A stretch of DNA of 15,331 nt from Clostridia bacterium. Its GTDB lineage: Bacteria > Bacillota > Clostridia > Oscillospirales > CAG-272. The position numbers and the translations under genes were made by a program. Under the pieces are notes generated by a model. It was not told where the DNA came from. It did no database searches and worked only from the letters and a program-made list of their open reading frames with translations. Position 1 is the stretch's first letter. The number at the start of each line of letters is the position of its first letter. The stretch spans positions 1 through 15,331 of the forward strand of contig CAAFLY010000235.1 of assembly GCA_900763885.1 (NCBI GenBank), read 5' to 3'. Positions 1 through 6,622 of the stretch are shown piece by piece.

Positions 1-400
1 TATCTTTGTTTAAGTGCGCGGGCTTGTCCGTATGTGGCTCGTCCGTATGGGGGGTATCCAGGTACGGGTTTTCCGGGTCTGGGGGAGCCGTATCCGGCAG
101 GGGCGTATGCGGCGATTCGTTGATGGTATACTCGGTGTCGGTGATGCGCCCGCGGCTGTCCCTGAGCTGGCGGCGGACAAGGTAGCCGTGCGATTCCAGT
201 TCCTTGAGCGCCGCGCCGATGGCGTCCACGCCCTCCTTGCAGATGGCGGCAAGCCCACGGGTGGTATAATCCCACTCGTCGGTCAAAGAGAGCATCTTGG
301 ACAGCAGCCCGATGGCTTTCAGCGTCAGGGCGGTGTCCCGCAGGTGGTAATTGGACATGACCGTGTAATTGTGGTTCTTCTCCACACGAAATACTGCCAC
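1..400 (-). CDS. Helix-turn-helix replication initiator of an integrative element, N-terminal part
   Basis: Reading from a GTG start at 400, the frame stays open to the left window edge (133 codons), so only the N-terminus is present. The protein begins VAVFRVEKNHNYTVMSNYHL and continues through a winged-helix-like stretch (LTLKAIGLLSKMLSL, then DEWDYTTRGLAAICKEG, then IGAALKELESHGYLVRR, about residues 25-90). It then becomes a proline- and threonine-rich linker. This pattern is typical of plasmid or ICE replication initiators and phage replisome organisers of Firmicutes, which bind the element's origin; the match is from memory of the family. The GTG start is chosen because a GGAGG site lies 7-8 bases upstream and overlaps the stop of the preceding gene (TGA at 406-408). 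That spacing implies co-transcription and perhaps translational coupling. The C-terminal domain is outside the window, so the exact subfamily cannot be fixed. Confidence 0.75.
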   Translation of the reverse strand, partial: MAVFRVEKNHNYTVMSNYHLRDTALTLKAIGLLSKMLSLTDEWDYTTRGLAAICKEGVDAIGAALKELESHGYLVRRQLRDSRGRITDTEYTINESPHTPLPDTAPPDPENPYLDTPHTDEPHTDKPAHLNKD

Positions 401-405
401 GGTGT

Positions 406-1098
406 TCACCTCCCCTCAGAGGGAAAAAGCAGCCCCGCAGGCGGAGCGTTTCCCCCTGCTTCGCGGCGGATGAGGCGGCGGAGGGTATATTCCCGCTGTC
501 CGCGTCTTGCGGTAATTTTCAGGGCGTCCAGCCCAAAACGGGCGATGAGCAAGGCGTTGATGAGCAGCCGGAACGCCTCGTCGGGGATAATCTGCGGCTC
601 CGCAAGGTCGCCCTGCGTGACCTCCGCCGTGTGGCAGTAAAGGCTCTTTGCCGCCATAAGCAGCGTGTAGTCATGGGATGAGATGCCGCGCCTGCGGGCG
701 TAGCGGAAGTCGATGCCGCTGCGGAAGAAGCAGTTGAAGGTCCTATCCGCAAGCTCCTTGTTGGAGGTCAGCAGATACAGCGCGGCGAAGAATTCCGGCG
801 TGTCGCGCTCCTTGCGGCAGCCCAGCAGCAGCCGCAGGGTCTCCATGCGCTTCCTGTGGGCGTTGTCCTGCCACATGGTGCCGGGAAAGCTCTCCGCCAG
901 CCGCATGATTCTTGCGGTCAGGCGCGGACGGTACGGAAACAGCTCCGCGACGGCCTCCGCATAGCCCACCGCACCGGCTTCCATACGCTCGGCAAGGCAG
1001 GGGCAGGACAGGGCGGTGCAGCCCAGCTTTTTGACATATTCCGTGCAGAGGACGCAGGAAACGTCCTCCGGCTTATACTTGAACGTGTTGATATACAT
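406..1098 (-). CDS. Cysteine-rich conserved protein of an integrative element, function unknown
   Basis: This gene encodes 230 residues. I choose the ATG at 1098 (MYINTFKYKPEDVSC) because an AGGA site lies about 12 bases upstream. The ATG at 1110 abuts that site with no spacing, and longer in-frame extensions run into IS110 DNA. Near the N-terminus are CVLC, a single Cys and CPC within about 25 residues (CxxC-x10-C-x4-CxC), which looks like a small metal-binding knuckle. The rest is predicted alpha-helical, with many Leu, Ala and Arg residues and no membrane segment or signal peptide. Its stop overlaps the ribosome site of the replication initiator, so the two form an operon. Position between parB and the initiator suggests a replication or copy-control accessory role; that is inference from context only. 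The IS110 insertion now lies directly upstream and may have removed its original promoter. Confidence 0.7.
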   Translation of the reverse strand: MYINTFKYKPEDVSCVLCTEYVKKLGCTALSCPCLAERMEAGAVGYAEAVAELFPYRPRLTARIMRLAESFPGTMWQDNAHRKRMETLRLLLGCRKERDTPEFFAALYLLTSNKELADRTFNCFFRSGIDFRYARRRGISSHDYTLLMAAKSLYCHTAEVTQGDLAEPQIIPDEAFRLLINALLIARFGLDALKITARRGQREYTLRRLIRREAGGNAPPAGLLFPSEGR

Positions 1099-1154
1099 GG
1101 CTATGACCATTCCTTTCCGCTGCGCTCCAAGGCACCAAAATGGATGAAACACAA

Positions 1155-1405
1155 GTGCCTCTAACACAGCAAGTCGAAATTTGTTAGAATGGGCTTGAGG
1201 AAGCAGGCACACTACAGAGCACGTGGAGGTGAGTAGGCTCAACCTCGTATTGGACTGAATGGCTATGTGTGCCGGATGCTCTTTCAAGCACCAATAATTA
1301 GGGCTTAGTACCCTGTAACCTTATCTTTGGAGAGACGGACTACTTCAATCTTTCAGCGAGCGTCCAGTCCCTGCCTGTTCTCCTCAAATCTTATTTTGAG
1401 GGGAT
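1155..1405 (+). ncRNA. Candidate bridge RNA region in the IS110 left end
   Basis: The 5' non-coding part of this IS holds several nested inverted repeats: GTGCCT 1155-1160 with AGGCAC 1205-1210; CTAACA 1161-1166 with TGTTAG 1182-1187; GAGGT 1226-1230 with ACCTC 1242-1246 (with an inner GAG/CTC); AGGG 1300-1303 with CCCT 1311-1314; and CCTCAAA 1382-1388 with TTTGAGG 1395-1401. In IS110-group elements the left end is known to encode a structured bridge RNA whose internal loops pair with target and donor DNA. Placement and structure make that the natural reading here. The RNA limits and its guide loops are inferred, not demonstrated. Confidence 0.4.
1382..1404 (+). promoter_or_regulatory. Hairpin covering the transposase ribosome binding site
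   Basis: CCTCAAA (1382-1388) and TTTGAGG (1395-1401) are exact inverted copies with a 6-base loop. The right arm contains most of the GAGGGG ribosome site (1398-1403), which lies seven bases before the ATG at 1411. If the hairpin forms in the mRNA it would hide the site and keep transposase translation low. It could equally be the last stem of the bridge RNA. Confidence 0.5.
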
Positions 1406-1410
1406 GTGCT

Positions 1411-2649
1411 ATGCTTAAAATCGTTTACCCCATCTGCTGCGGGATGGATGTCCACAAGTCCTTTGTTGTTGCTTGTATTGCCACAACCAATGACCACGGA
1501 GTGACCAACTACAAAAGCAAGCGGTTCTCCACTTTTACGGGAGATTTACGCCGGTGTGCAGATTGGCTTTCTGAGAACAACTGCAAAGATGTGTGCATGG
1601 AATCCACCGGGAAGTATTGGATTCCCATTTACAATATTTTGGAACACACCTGCAATATCGTCCTCGCTCACCCCAAATATGTGAAAGCCATTCGGGGAAA
1701 GAAAACCGACAAGCGAGATGCCAAGTGGATTGCCGACATCTTCAAGCACGACCTTGTTTCCGGTAGCTTTATCCCTCCAGCAGATATCCGCCAGCTTCGG
1801 GATTTGGTACGCTATCACTGGAAACTTACAAACTTCAATGTTGGTGAAAAGAACCGTGCTCAGAACTGCCTTACTGTTTCCAACATTAAACTGGACGACG
1901 TATTTTCGGATGTCTTTGGAAAAGCTGCATCGGCAATTACTACCAGGCTGTTAGAAAGCAATGAACCTTTTGACGTAAAGCCCTATCTTACTAAAAACAT
2001 CAAGAAGCCCATTGAGCAGATTCAAGCCGCCGTGGATGGAGAAATGTGTGCCGAACAAGCTGAAAAGCTCCGCATTATCCGTTCCCACATGGATAGTCTT
2101 GAATTGTGCAAACTCAACTTGGAATCCCTGATTCTGTCTACTGCGGAAAAATACATTCCTCAACTCAACCTTGTTATGACGGCGCCGGGTATCCAATCTT
2201 TTGCCGCTATCGGCATTATCTCTGAAATTGGAGTGGATATGTCCGTGTTTCCCACCTCGAAGCATCTTTGCTCCTGGGCTGGTCTTACGCCACAGAACAA
2301 CGAGAGTGCCGGGAAGAAGAAAACTACCAGAATCAGCCGTGCCGGGGCTTACATCAAACCGTTGCTTGTGCAGTGCGCTCTTTGTGCGATTCGTACCAAG
2401 CAGTTTCCAGAGGTCCGTAACCGCTATTTGGCCCTAAAGAAACGCAGGGGCCACAAGAAAGCGATTATTGCTATTGCAAGAATGTTGTTGACTGCCATCT
2501 ACAACATTCTCAAATGGAATGAAGTGTACAATTCTGAACTCTACCGTAAAGCTGACCGACCTCCCGCACACCGTGAGGTTTCTGTGGAAGAAGCAGTGTT
2601 TATCCTCCAGCGTCAGGGATATTTGGTGACGGCTCCTGCCGTTACGTAG
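1411..2649 (+). CDS. IS110-family transposase (DEDD recombinase)
   Basis: This 412-residue protein is the usual length for IS110-family enzymes, which move the IS through a circular intermediate guided by a bridge RNA. The N-terminal RuvC-like domain begins YPICCGMDVHKSF with acidic residue D13. It continues with MESTGKYW (E64) and KTDKRDAKWIAD (D100 and D103), giving the DEDD set. After a helical linker, the C-terminal transposase domain begins near APGIQSFAAIGIISEIG and contains a serine-rich block (NESAGKKK, then RISRAGAYIKPLLVQCA, about residues 298-320), where the family carries its catalytic serine. I use the ATG at 1411, with GAGGGG seven bases upstream, rather than the ATG at 1327, which would translate the structured left end. 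The gene is intact and so possibly active. It lies antisense to the surrounding operon. Confidence 0.93.
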   Translation: MLKIVYPICCGMDVHKSFVVACIATTNDHGVTNYKSKRFSTFTGDLRRCADWLSENNCKDVCMESTGKYWIPIYNILEHTCNIVLAHPKYVKAIRGKKTDKRDAKWIADIFKHDLVSGSFIPPADIRQLRDLVRYHWKLTNFNVGEKNRAQNCLTVSNIKLDDVFSDVFGKAASAITTRLLESNEPFDVKPYLTKNIKKPIEQIQAAVDGEMCAEQAEKLRIIRSHMDSLELCKLNLESLILSTAEKYIPQLNLVMTAPGIQSFAAIGIISEIGVDMSVFPTSKHLCSWAGLTPQNNESAGKKKTTRISRAGAYIKPLLVQCALCAIRTKQFPEVRNRYLALKKRRGHKKAIIAIARMLLTAIYNILKWNEVYNSELYRKADRPPAHREVSVEEAVFILQRQGYLVTAPAVT

Positions 2650-2765
2650 GATTTAAGCACAGCTTGAACTTCGCCCGCATTTAGGGGGCTCGGTTTTGTG
2701 CGCCCTTTTTCGGAATGGTACTTAAATTACAATGTTTCAACCTTTTGCTCCTCTCTGGATATGAC

Positions 2766-2796
2766 AAAACCGGGCAAAGAAAGCTCTCTGCCCGGT
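2766..2796 (-). terminator. Rho-independent terminator after parB
   Basis: On the minus strand an 8-bp perfect stem (ACCGGGCA and its complement, 2769-2776 and 2789-2796, loop 12) is followed by TTTTG. It lies 32 bases beyond the parB stop. The IS110 right end begins just past it, so the insertion probably landed between parB's terminator and the next operon rather than breaking a transcript. Confidence 0.7.
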
Positions 2797-2827
2797 CGGT
2801 GTCGTGGTTGTCTGCGGTCGTATTCGG

Positions 2828-3739
2828 TTATCTGGACTGGTCACGCTGGCGCTTGCGCAGCCATGCGTCCAGCAGCTTCAGGATGGTTTCCTCCATCTTC
2901 TGCGGCGTATAGGAGCGCGGGAAGTATTTGCGCAACTTGTCCGCCGAGAGGACGACGTTATAGCCCTCCGGTTTTTTCTGCTCCATCATGATGTCCAGCA
3001 TGGTATCATCGTTGAGCTTTCCGTCGCGGGAGAGCTTTTTCATACGCTGCGCCTGTGAAAGCGAGGGAGTTGCCTGTTCGCTGTCGATGGCGGTGAGTAG
3101 CATCTGCTGTTCCTCCGGCTTGAGGTAGGAGATTTCCACGGCAGGGGTCATGCCGATCTTCTTCTCGTCCACCATCTGCTGAAGCTCCGGGGAGAGTTCT
3201 GTCAGGCGGATATAGCGCTGGATTTGTGTAGGGCTGTCATTGCTGTTCTCTGCAATAACCTCGCGGGAAGTCTTTCCACTCAACTTCTGTCCAAGTTGGT
3301 CAGAAGTTAAATCGTGCCGTGTACCCTGTCTTTTGATGGCCTCCAGCTTCATTTTGTACGCCTGCGCCCGTTCAGAGGGCAGGATGTTTTCGCGCTGGAT
3401 GTTACTGTCCACCATGAGGATGGTGGCGGTGTCGTCGTCCATCTGCCGCACAATGCAGGGCATGGCGGAAAGCCCCGCCAGCTCGCTGCCGTGCCTGCGC
3501 CGATGTCCGGCGATGATCTCGTAGCCGCCGTCCTCACGGGGGCGGACGATGGCGGGGACGAGTACGCCGTACTGCCGGATGCTCTCCGCCGTTTCCTGCA
3601 TGGCCTCGTCGTCCCGCACCTTGAAGGGGTGGTTGGGGAAGTCGTGCAGCTCCGACAGCGGGAGCAGCGTGATTCTATCCTCCTGCGCAGCCGCAGCGGT
3701 CTTTGCCCCGCGCTTTGCTGTGCTTTTCGGTTCTTCCAT
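2828..3739 (-). CDS. ParB/Spo0J-family partition protein of an integrative element
   Basis: This gene encodes 303 residues. The N-terminal ParB nuclease-like/CTP-binding domain starts near ITLLPLSELHDFPNHPFKVR. It runs through IRQYGVLVPAIVRP, then EIIAGHRRRHGSELAGL (the family's GxRR box in GHRR form), then VDSNIQRENILPSERAQAY. A KorB-like helix-turn-helix follows (about residues 130-200, SPTQIQRYIRLTELSPELQQ). The C-terminus, KLLDAWLRKRQRDQ, is lysine- and arginine-rich. ParB normally binds parS sites and works with a ParA ATPase to segregate plasmids or excised elements. Here the DNA upstream holds no parA, only a hairpin and a recombinase remnant, so ParB is an orphan within the window. 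The start at 3739 is supported by GAGGAGG nine bases upstream. There are no parS-like repeats that I can name. Confidence 0.9.
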   Translation of the reverse strand: MEEPKSTAKRGAKTAAAAQEDRITLLPLSELHDFPNHPFKVRDDEAMQETAESIRQYGVLVPAIVRPREDGGYEIIAGHRRRHGSELAGLSAMPCIVRQMDDDTATILMVDSNIQRENILPSERAQAYKMKLEAIKRQGTRHDLTSDQLGQKLSGKTSREVIAENSNDSPTQIQRYIRLTELSPELQQMVDEKKIGMTPAVEISYLKPEEQQMLLTAIDSEQATPSLSQAQRMKKLSRDGKLNDDTMLDIMMEQKKPEGYNVVLSADKLRKYFPRSYTPQKMEETILKLLDAWLRKRQRDQSR

Positions 3740-3774
3740 GTTCGTGTTCCTCCTCGTTGAAAGCGGCAGGAACG

Positions 3775-3812
3775 AAAAAAGGGAGAATGACCGCAGCTAC
3801 CGCCATTCTCCC
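3775..3812 (-). terminator. Terminator-like hairpin immediately upstream of parB
   Basis: GGGAGAATG (3781-3789) and CATTCTCCC (3804-3812) form a perfect 9-bp stem with a 14-base loop. On the minus strand it is followed directly by TTTTTT (3775-3780). The tract ends only 35 bases before the parB start codon and overlaps no visible promoter. It is either the terminator of a lost upstream gene or an attenuator reducing read-through into parB. Its outer arm coincides with the direct repeat at 3805-3814. Confidence 0.6.
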
Positions 3813-3814
3813 AT
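3805..3814. repeat. Left copy of 10-bp direct repeat ATTCTCCCAT
   Basis: The same 10 bases occur at 5210-5219 in the same orientation, so the two copies bracket the recombinase remnant. A 9-base inverted pair also exists: CATGAAAAC at 3812-3820 and GTTTTCATG at 5178-5186. This could be a core or target sequence shared by attL and attR. A 10-bp match can also arise by chance. Confidence 0.4.
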
Positions 3815-3900
3815 GAAAACAACTATGTGATTGTGATTTCAGCCCCTTGGCCGTCTGAAAGAGAGCTATCTGATCGAGAGCCATCTCGCCGCAAACCCGC

Positions 3901-5178
3901 ATGAATACTGGATTTTTGCTGTTTGCGCTTCACCTTCCCAAACGACGTATGTTCAATGAATGGTACGCCAAGGACACAAGCAGAAAAGTCAAGACCGCAC
4001 TGCATGCCAAGTTTGCCGCAGGGCAAAAAATCTGTACGTATGCGCCGCTTGGATACAAGAAGCACCCTGAGCTGCGTAACAAACTGATTATCGACGAGGA
4101 AACCCGGTGGATCATCGAAAAAATCTTTGACCTTGCAGCTCACGGTGCAGGATCCGCGAAAATCACCAAGACACTGGTGCGTGAAAAGGTGCCCACAGCC
4201 GGTTGGCTGAATTACCAACGGTACGGAACCTTCGCCCACATCTACGCGGAAGCACCCGCGGATAAGGCATACGCCTGGACGATTACGCAGGTAAAAAGTA
4301 TGCTCCGGGATGAAACTTACATCGGAAACAGCGTCCACAACAAGCAGACGAATATCTCCTACAAGAACAAGAAAAAGATTCGTAAGCCCAAAGAGGAATG
4401 GTTCCGTGTGGAGAACACCCATGAGGGGATTATCTCCAAGGAGGTATTTGAGCTAGTCCAGGAACAAATCGCCCACCGACGCCGACAGATGAAGGATGCC
4501 ACCACACAGATTTTTGCGGGTCTTTTGCAATGCTCCGACTGTGGTTGGAGAATGAGCTTTGGTACGAACAGGCATACTAAGAAGCCATATAGCTATTTCA
4601 ACTGCACGCGGTACCGGCAGTGGGGAAAGGATGGCGCACCATGCACTTCCCACTACATCCGATATGATACGCTGTATGAATATGTCCTGAGCCGCATCCA
4701 ATACTGGTCTGAGCAAGTCGAACTTGGTGAGGACATACTACTGAAACGTCTTGCGAATACCGGAGACAGGGAGCGCGTCTGCAGTCAGAAAAAGCAGGCT
4801 GCTGAGCTGACCAAAGCTGAAAAGCGGAAAGCAGAAGTGGACCGTCTGTTCACGAAGATGTACGAGGACTGGTCGTCTGGCAGGATAACAGAATACAACT
4901 TCAATATGCTCTCCCAAAAGTATCAGGAGGAACAGACAGAGCTGGATAGTAGAATCGTGCAGCTGAAGGCAAGTCTCGCACAGGTCAGGCAGAGCGAATC
5001 AGACGCGGAGAAGTGGGTGGAGCTTATCAAAAAGTATGCGCATCCCACAGAACTGACCGCGGAACTTCTGAATACGCTGATTGAGAAGATCATAATTCAC
5101 GAACCCAAAAAGGATGAAAGCGGCGAAAGAATTCAGAAAATCGAAATCTACTACCGCTTTATCGGAATTATAGAGTAG
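3901..5178 (+). pseudogene. Large serine recombinase (TndX/TnpX type) lacking its catalytic domain
   Basis: The frame encodes 425 residues. Family similarity begins only at about residue 17 (FNEWYAKDTSRKVK), the linker just after the catalytic domain. The resolvase domain with its catalytic serine (roughly the first 130-150 residues) is absent, and none of its motifs is readable in the three plus frames of the 200 bases upstream. The remaining parts are in order: recombinase DNA-binding domain (about 20-150, with PLGYKKHPE and VKSMLRDETYIGN); zinc ribbon (C211, C214, C235, C248); coiled coil (about 290-370); and a C-terminal domain ending IQKIEIYYRFIGIIE. Full proteins of this type are about 530-560 residues and move Tn4451/Tn5397-like elements. 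A start at 3949 (MFNEWYAK) or 3901 would give at most a DNA-binding protein without strand-cleaving activity. I call it a 5'-truncated remnant; residual DNA binding or interference with an intact relative cannot be excluded. Confidence 0.85.
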
Positions 5179-5191
5179 TTTTCATGTTGCT

Positions 5192-5320
5192 TTAACTGTG
5201 GGAATTGTTATTCTCCCATTTTGAGACCGCCTGAGAGGTGACGCCGAGCAGATTCGCGACCTCCTCCTGTGTCATACCGCGCACACGGCGGTTTTCCGCG
5301 ATTTTTTCACCGAGTGTCAT
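5192..5320 (-). pseudogene. Truncated XRE-family regulator (42 residues)
   Basis: The frame from the ATG at 5320 reads MTLGEKIAENRRVRGMTQEE, then the recognition helix VANLLGVTSQAVSKWEN, then ends NNSHS and stops. Intact relatives continue well beyond WEN, with the last helices of the domain and usually a C-terminal region. This is therefore only four helices of a DNA-binding domain. The break falls inside the ATTCTCCCAT repeat (5210-5219; the WEN codons on the minus strand), which suggests that a recombination event into the gene removed its 3' part. It has a ribosome site (AAGGGGG) and a plausible promoter, so a short peptide may still be made. Confidence 0.65.
5210..5219. repeat. Right copy of 10-bp direct repeat ATTCTCCCAT
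   Basis: This matches 3805-3814 exactly. On the minus strand it spells the Trp-Glu-Asn codons at which the truncated XRE gene departs from its family. It lies 31 bases past the recombinase stop codon, where large serine recombinase elements commonly end. Confidence 0.4.
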
Positions 5321-5352
5321 ACCAGAGAACCCCCTTTTTTGTTTACGGATAT

Positions 5353-5381
5353 AGTATAGCACAGGTGCGTGCGCGGCGCAA
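5353..5381 (-). promoter_or_regulatory. Promoter of the truncated XRE gene
   Basis: On the minus strand TTGCGC (5376-5381) and TATACT (5353-5358) are separated by 17 bases. The -10 is good and the -35 weak. Transcription would start near 5346, about 26 bases before the ATG at 5320. Confidence 0.5.
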
Positions 5382-5546
5382 TACCCATGTGGTTGCGTTT
5401 CTGGAATATCGGTTGTATTTGTTGCCAACCATTGGTTGTGTGCTTGTTTTTCCGCATAACAGGTCCGCCTGCCGCATAGGAATGCCTGCTGTAGCTGTGC
5501 AGCAGAAGCCGCCGCTGTCGATTTTCAGTGCCGCTCTGATGAGAAT

Positions 5547-5942
5547 TCAATATTGTATCCAGCCCTTTCCCGGGTGCAGAAGATCATACGCGATCATGAT
5601 GAGGCAAAAGGATACGATACAGATGAGCAGGCCGACAAGGAAACGGATCCATTTGTCCTTGGTGGCAATGGTGGCTTGGTATGCCGCCACGATTTCTTTT
5701 TCCGACACATTTGTCTCTTCTTCCTTTTGGACAGGCTTCTCCTCTCGATAGAGGTCCTCCATGATGTCCACGGAGCCTTTGAGCGTACGTACAATATCCA
5801 CGATCGTCTGAAAATTCGGATTGTCCGTCGTTCCGTTCAGAATGCGGGCAATGGTGCTTTCCGGCACTCCGCTTATTTGCGCGAGCTGATCGTTTGTTAT
5901 GGATAACTTCTCTTTCAATTCATTAAGATAACCAATATTCAT
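5547..5942 (-). CDS. XRE-family regulator with C-terminal transmembrane segment
   Basis: This gene encodes 131 residues. An N-terminal helix-turn-helix is clear (MNIGYLNELKEKLSITNDQL, then AQISGVPESTIARILNGTT, about residues 1-45), with the NFQTIVDIVRTLKGSVD block of small XRE proteins. A charged linker (EEKPVQKEEETNVSEKEIV) leads to one hydrophobic segment, WIRFLVGLLICIVSFCLIMI, near residues 97-117. That topology would place a DNA-binding domain on the inner face of the membrane, a common layout in gut Clostridia; its signal is not known. I start at 5942, where similarity begins, with a GGATGGA site upstream. The ATG at 5954 would add four residues and has no clear ribosome site. It shares no operon with its neighbours. 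A perfect inverted repeat (5969-5990) just upstream is a candidate autoregulatory site. Confidence 0.8.
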   Translation of the reverse strand: MNIGYLNELKEKLSITNDQLAQISGVPESTIARILNGTTDNPNFQTIVDIVRTLKGSVDIMEDLYREEKPVQKEEETNVSEKEIVAAYQATIATKDKWIRFLVGLLICIVSFCLIMIAYDLLHPGKGWIQY

Positions 5943-5968
5943 TGCAAATTCCATCCATGTAAATGCTG

Positions 5969-5990
5969 TTTCCGCTTGCAGAAGCGGAAA
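5969..5990. repeat. Perfect 9-bp inverted repeat upstream of the XRE gene
   Basis: TTTCCGCTT (5969-5977) and AAGCGGAAA (5982-5990) are separated by four bases. The repeat lies 26 bases before the start at 5942, within the presumed leader or promoter. This is consistent with an operator bound by a dimeric XRE protein or with an mRNA hairpin. Confidence 0.5.
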
Positions 5991-6208
5991 TGATGTGGAA
6001 GGAGAGACCGCGCGGAGGGTTGGAGGATAAAGGACGCAGTCAAAGTGGTTTGATCGCAGGCGACCGCACAGCGGAGACTCCCGAAACTGTCAAAATCTGT
6101 CGTAAAGATGGCAGCATGAAAACGACTCTGTCAGCTGAATGGCATAAACCCAAAAAACAAGCACATTAAATGGCTGTAAGCCATACACGCCAGGTTATAT
6201 TGTACAAC

Positions 6209-6222
6209 ATTTTCCGGAAAAT
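6209..6222. repeat. 14-bp perfect palindrome ATTTTCCGGAAAAT
   Basis: This is a perfect two-fold symmetric site. A degenerate copy (GAATTTACGGAAAATTC) lies 41 bases to the right at 6250-6266. A third TCCGGA-centred palindrome (GTGTATCCGGAAACAC) lies at 6344-6359. Spaced, symmetric and AT-flanked sites of this kind usually bind a dimeric regulator; none is identifiable here. Confidence 0.4.
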
Positions 6223-6414
6223 TGCAATCTGAAATACGCGAAAAGGGAACGAATTTACGGAAAATTCAAAAAAATCCTCCATTATATATGTAGGATTGCT
6301 CCGTGAAAAAACCGCCGGAACAGCACGTTTCTACGAAAAAAAGTGTATCCGGAAACACAAAACAGAAAAAAGCCGCATCTGCATCCATAGGAAACGCGGA
6401 AGTGAGGTATACGC

Positions 6415-6481
6415 TGATTCAAGGTTGATTGTGCGCCAAAAACCCATATACCAGAGCGTTTTGACGCACAATCTCGAATCA
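6415..6481. repeat. Long imperfect inverted repeat (67 bases)
   Basis: The arms GATTGTGCGCCAAAA (6427-6441) and TTTTGACGCACAATC (6459-6473) match at 14 of 15 positions around a 17-base loop. An outer pair, TGATTC (6415-6420) and GAATCA (6476-6481), extends the structure past small bulges. No T-tract follows on either strand, so it is not a standard terminator. It resembles a repetitive extragenic palindrome, but a second copy is not present in the window. Confidence 0.55.
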
Positions 6482-6499
6482 TCCAAAGCGTATCCTCAG

Positions 6500-6519
6500 A
6501 GCCTTTTTGCGCAAAGGCT
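6500..6519. repeat. 7-bp inverted repeat downstream of the symporter gene
   Basis: AGCCTTT (6500-6506) and AAAGGCT (6513-6519) flank TTGCGC. It lies about 100 bases past the symporter stop. It has no T-tract on the minus strand, so it is at best a weak terminator or an mRNA 3'-end stabiliser for that gene. Confidence 0.35.
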
Positions 6520-6622
6520 TGATACTTTCTGCGTGTCCAAAGGGCAGGGACGGCTTTGCGGAGACAAACGCAGCTTGAGAAATGCTATAGGCTACAGCCT
6601 GCACACAGCGTGCGGCCGGCGA

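Larger units (their letters stand above)
1137..2747 (+). mobile_element. IS110-family insertion sequence (approximate limits)
   Basis: A single transposase gene on the plus strand lies between two minus-strand element genes. It has a long 5' non-coding end (about 270 bases) and a short 3' end (about 100 bases), the layout of the IS110 group. Base composition is clearly lower in GC than the flanking parB and initiator genes. Limits are tentative. The left limit is set at 1137-1151 and the right at 2733-2747, because these two 15-base stretches form an imperfect inverted repeat (12 of 15 match, sharing GAAACA). IS110 elements often lack true terminal repeats and make no target duplication, so the real ends could be some tens of bases away. 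No target duplication was seen. Confidence 0.7.
5943..6622. other. Gene-free, palindrome-rich interval
   Basis: About 680 bases lie between the XRE regulator and the symporter stop. A 68-codon plus-strand frame at 5963-6169 and a 66-codon minus-strand frame at 6282-6482 have no recognisable features and weak or no ribosome sites, so I do not call them genes. The middle (about 6180-6380) is AT-rich, unlike the flanks. The interval holds the inverted repeats listed separately at 5969, 6209, 6415 and 6500, plus weaker palindromes at 6250-6266 and 6344-6359. It probably marks the junction between imported DNA and the chromosome. Confidence 0.5.

Noticed and set aside
3675..3902. Minus-strand 75-codon frame overlapping the hairpin upstream of parB
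   Set aside because: It overlaps parB out of frame, has no ribosome site and passes through a terminator-like hairpin.
5963..6169. 68-codon plus-strand frame with partly gene-like composition
   Set aside because: No suitable ribosome site precedes its ATG, which lies beside a strong hairpin. No motif is recognisable; it could be a decayed fragment.
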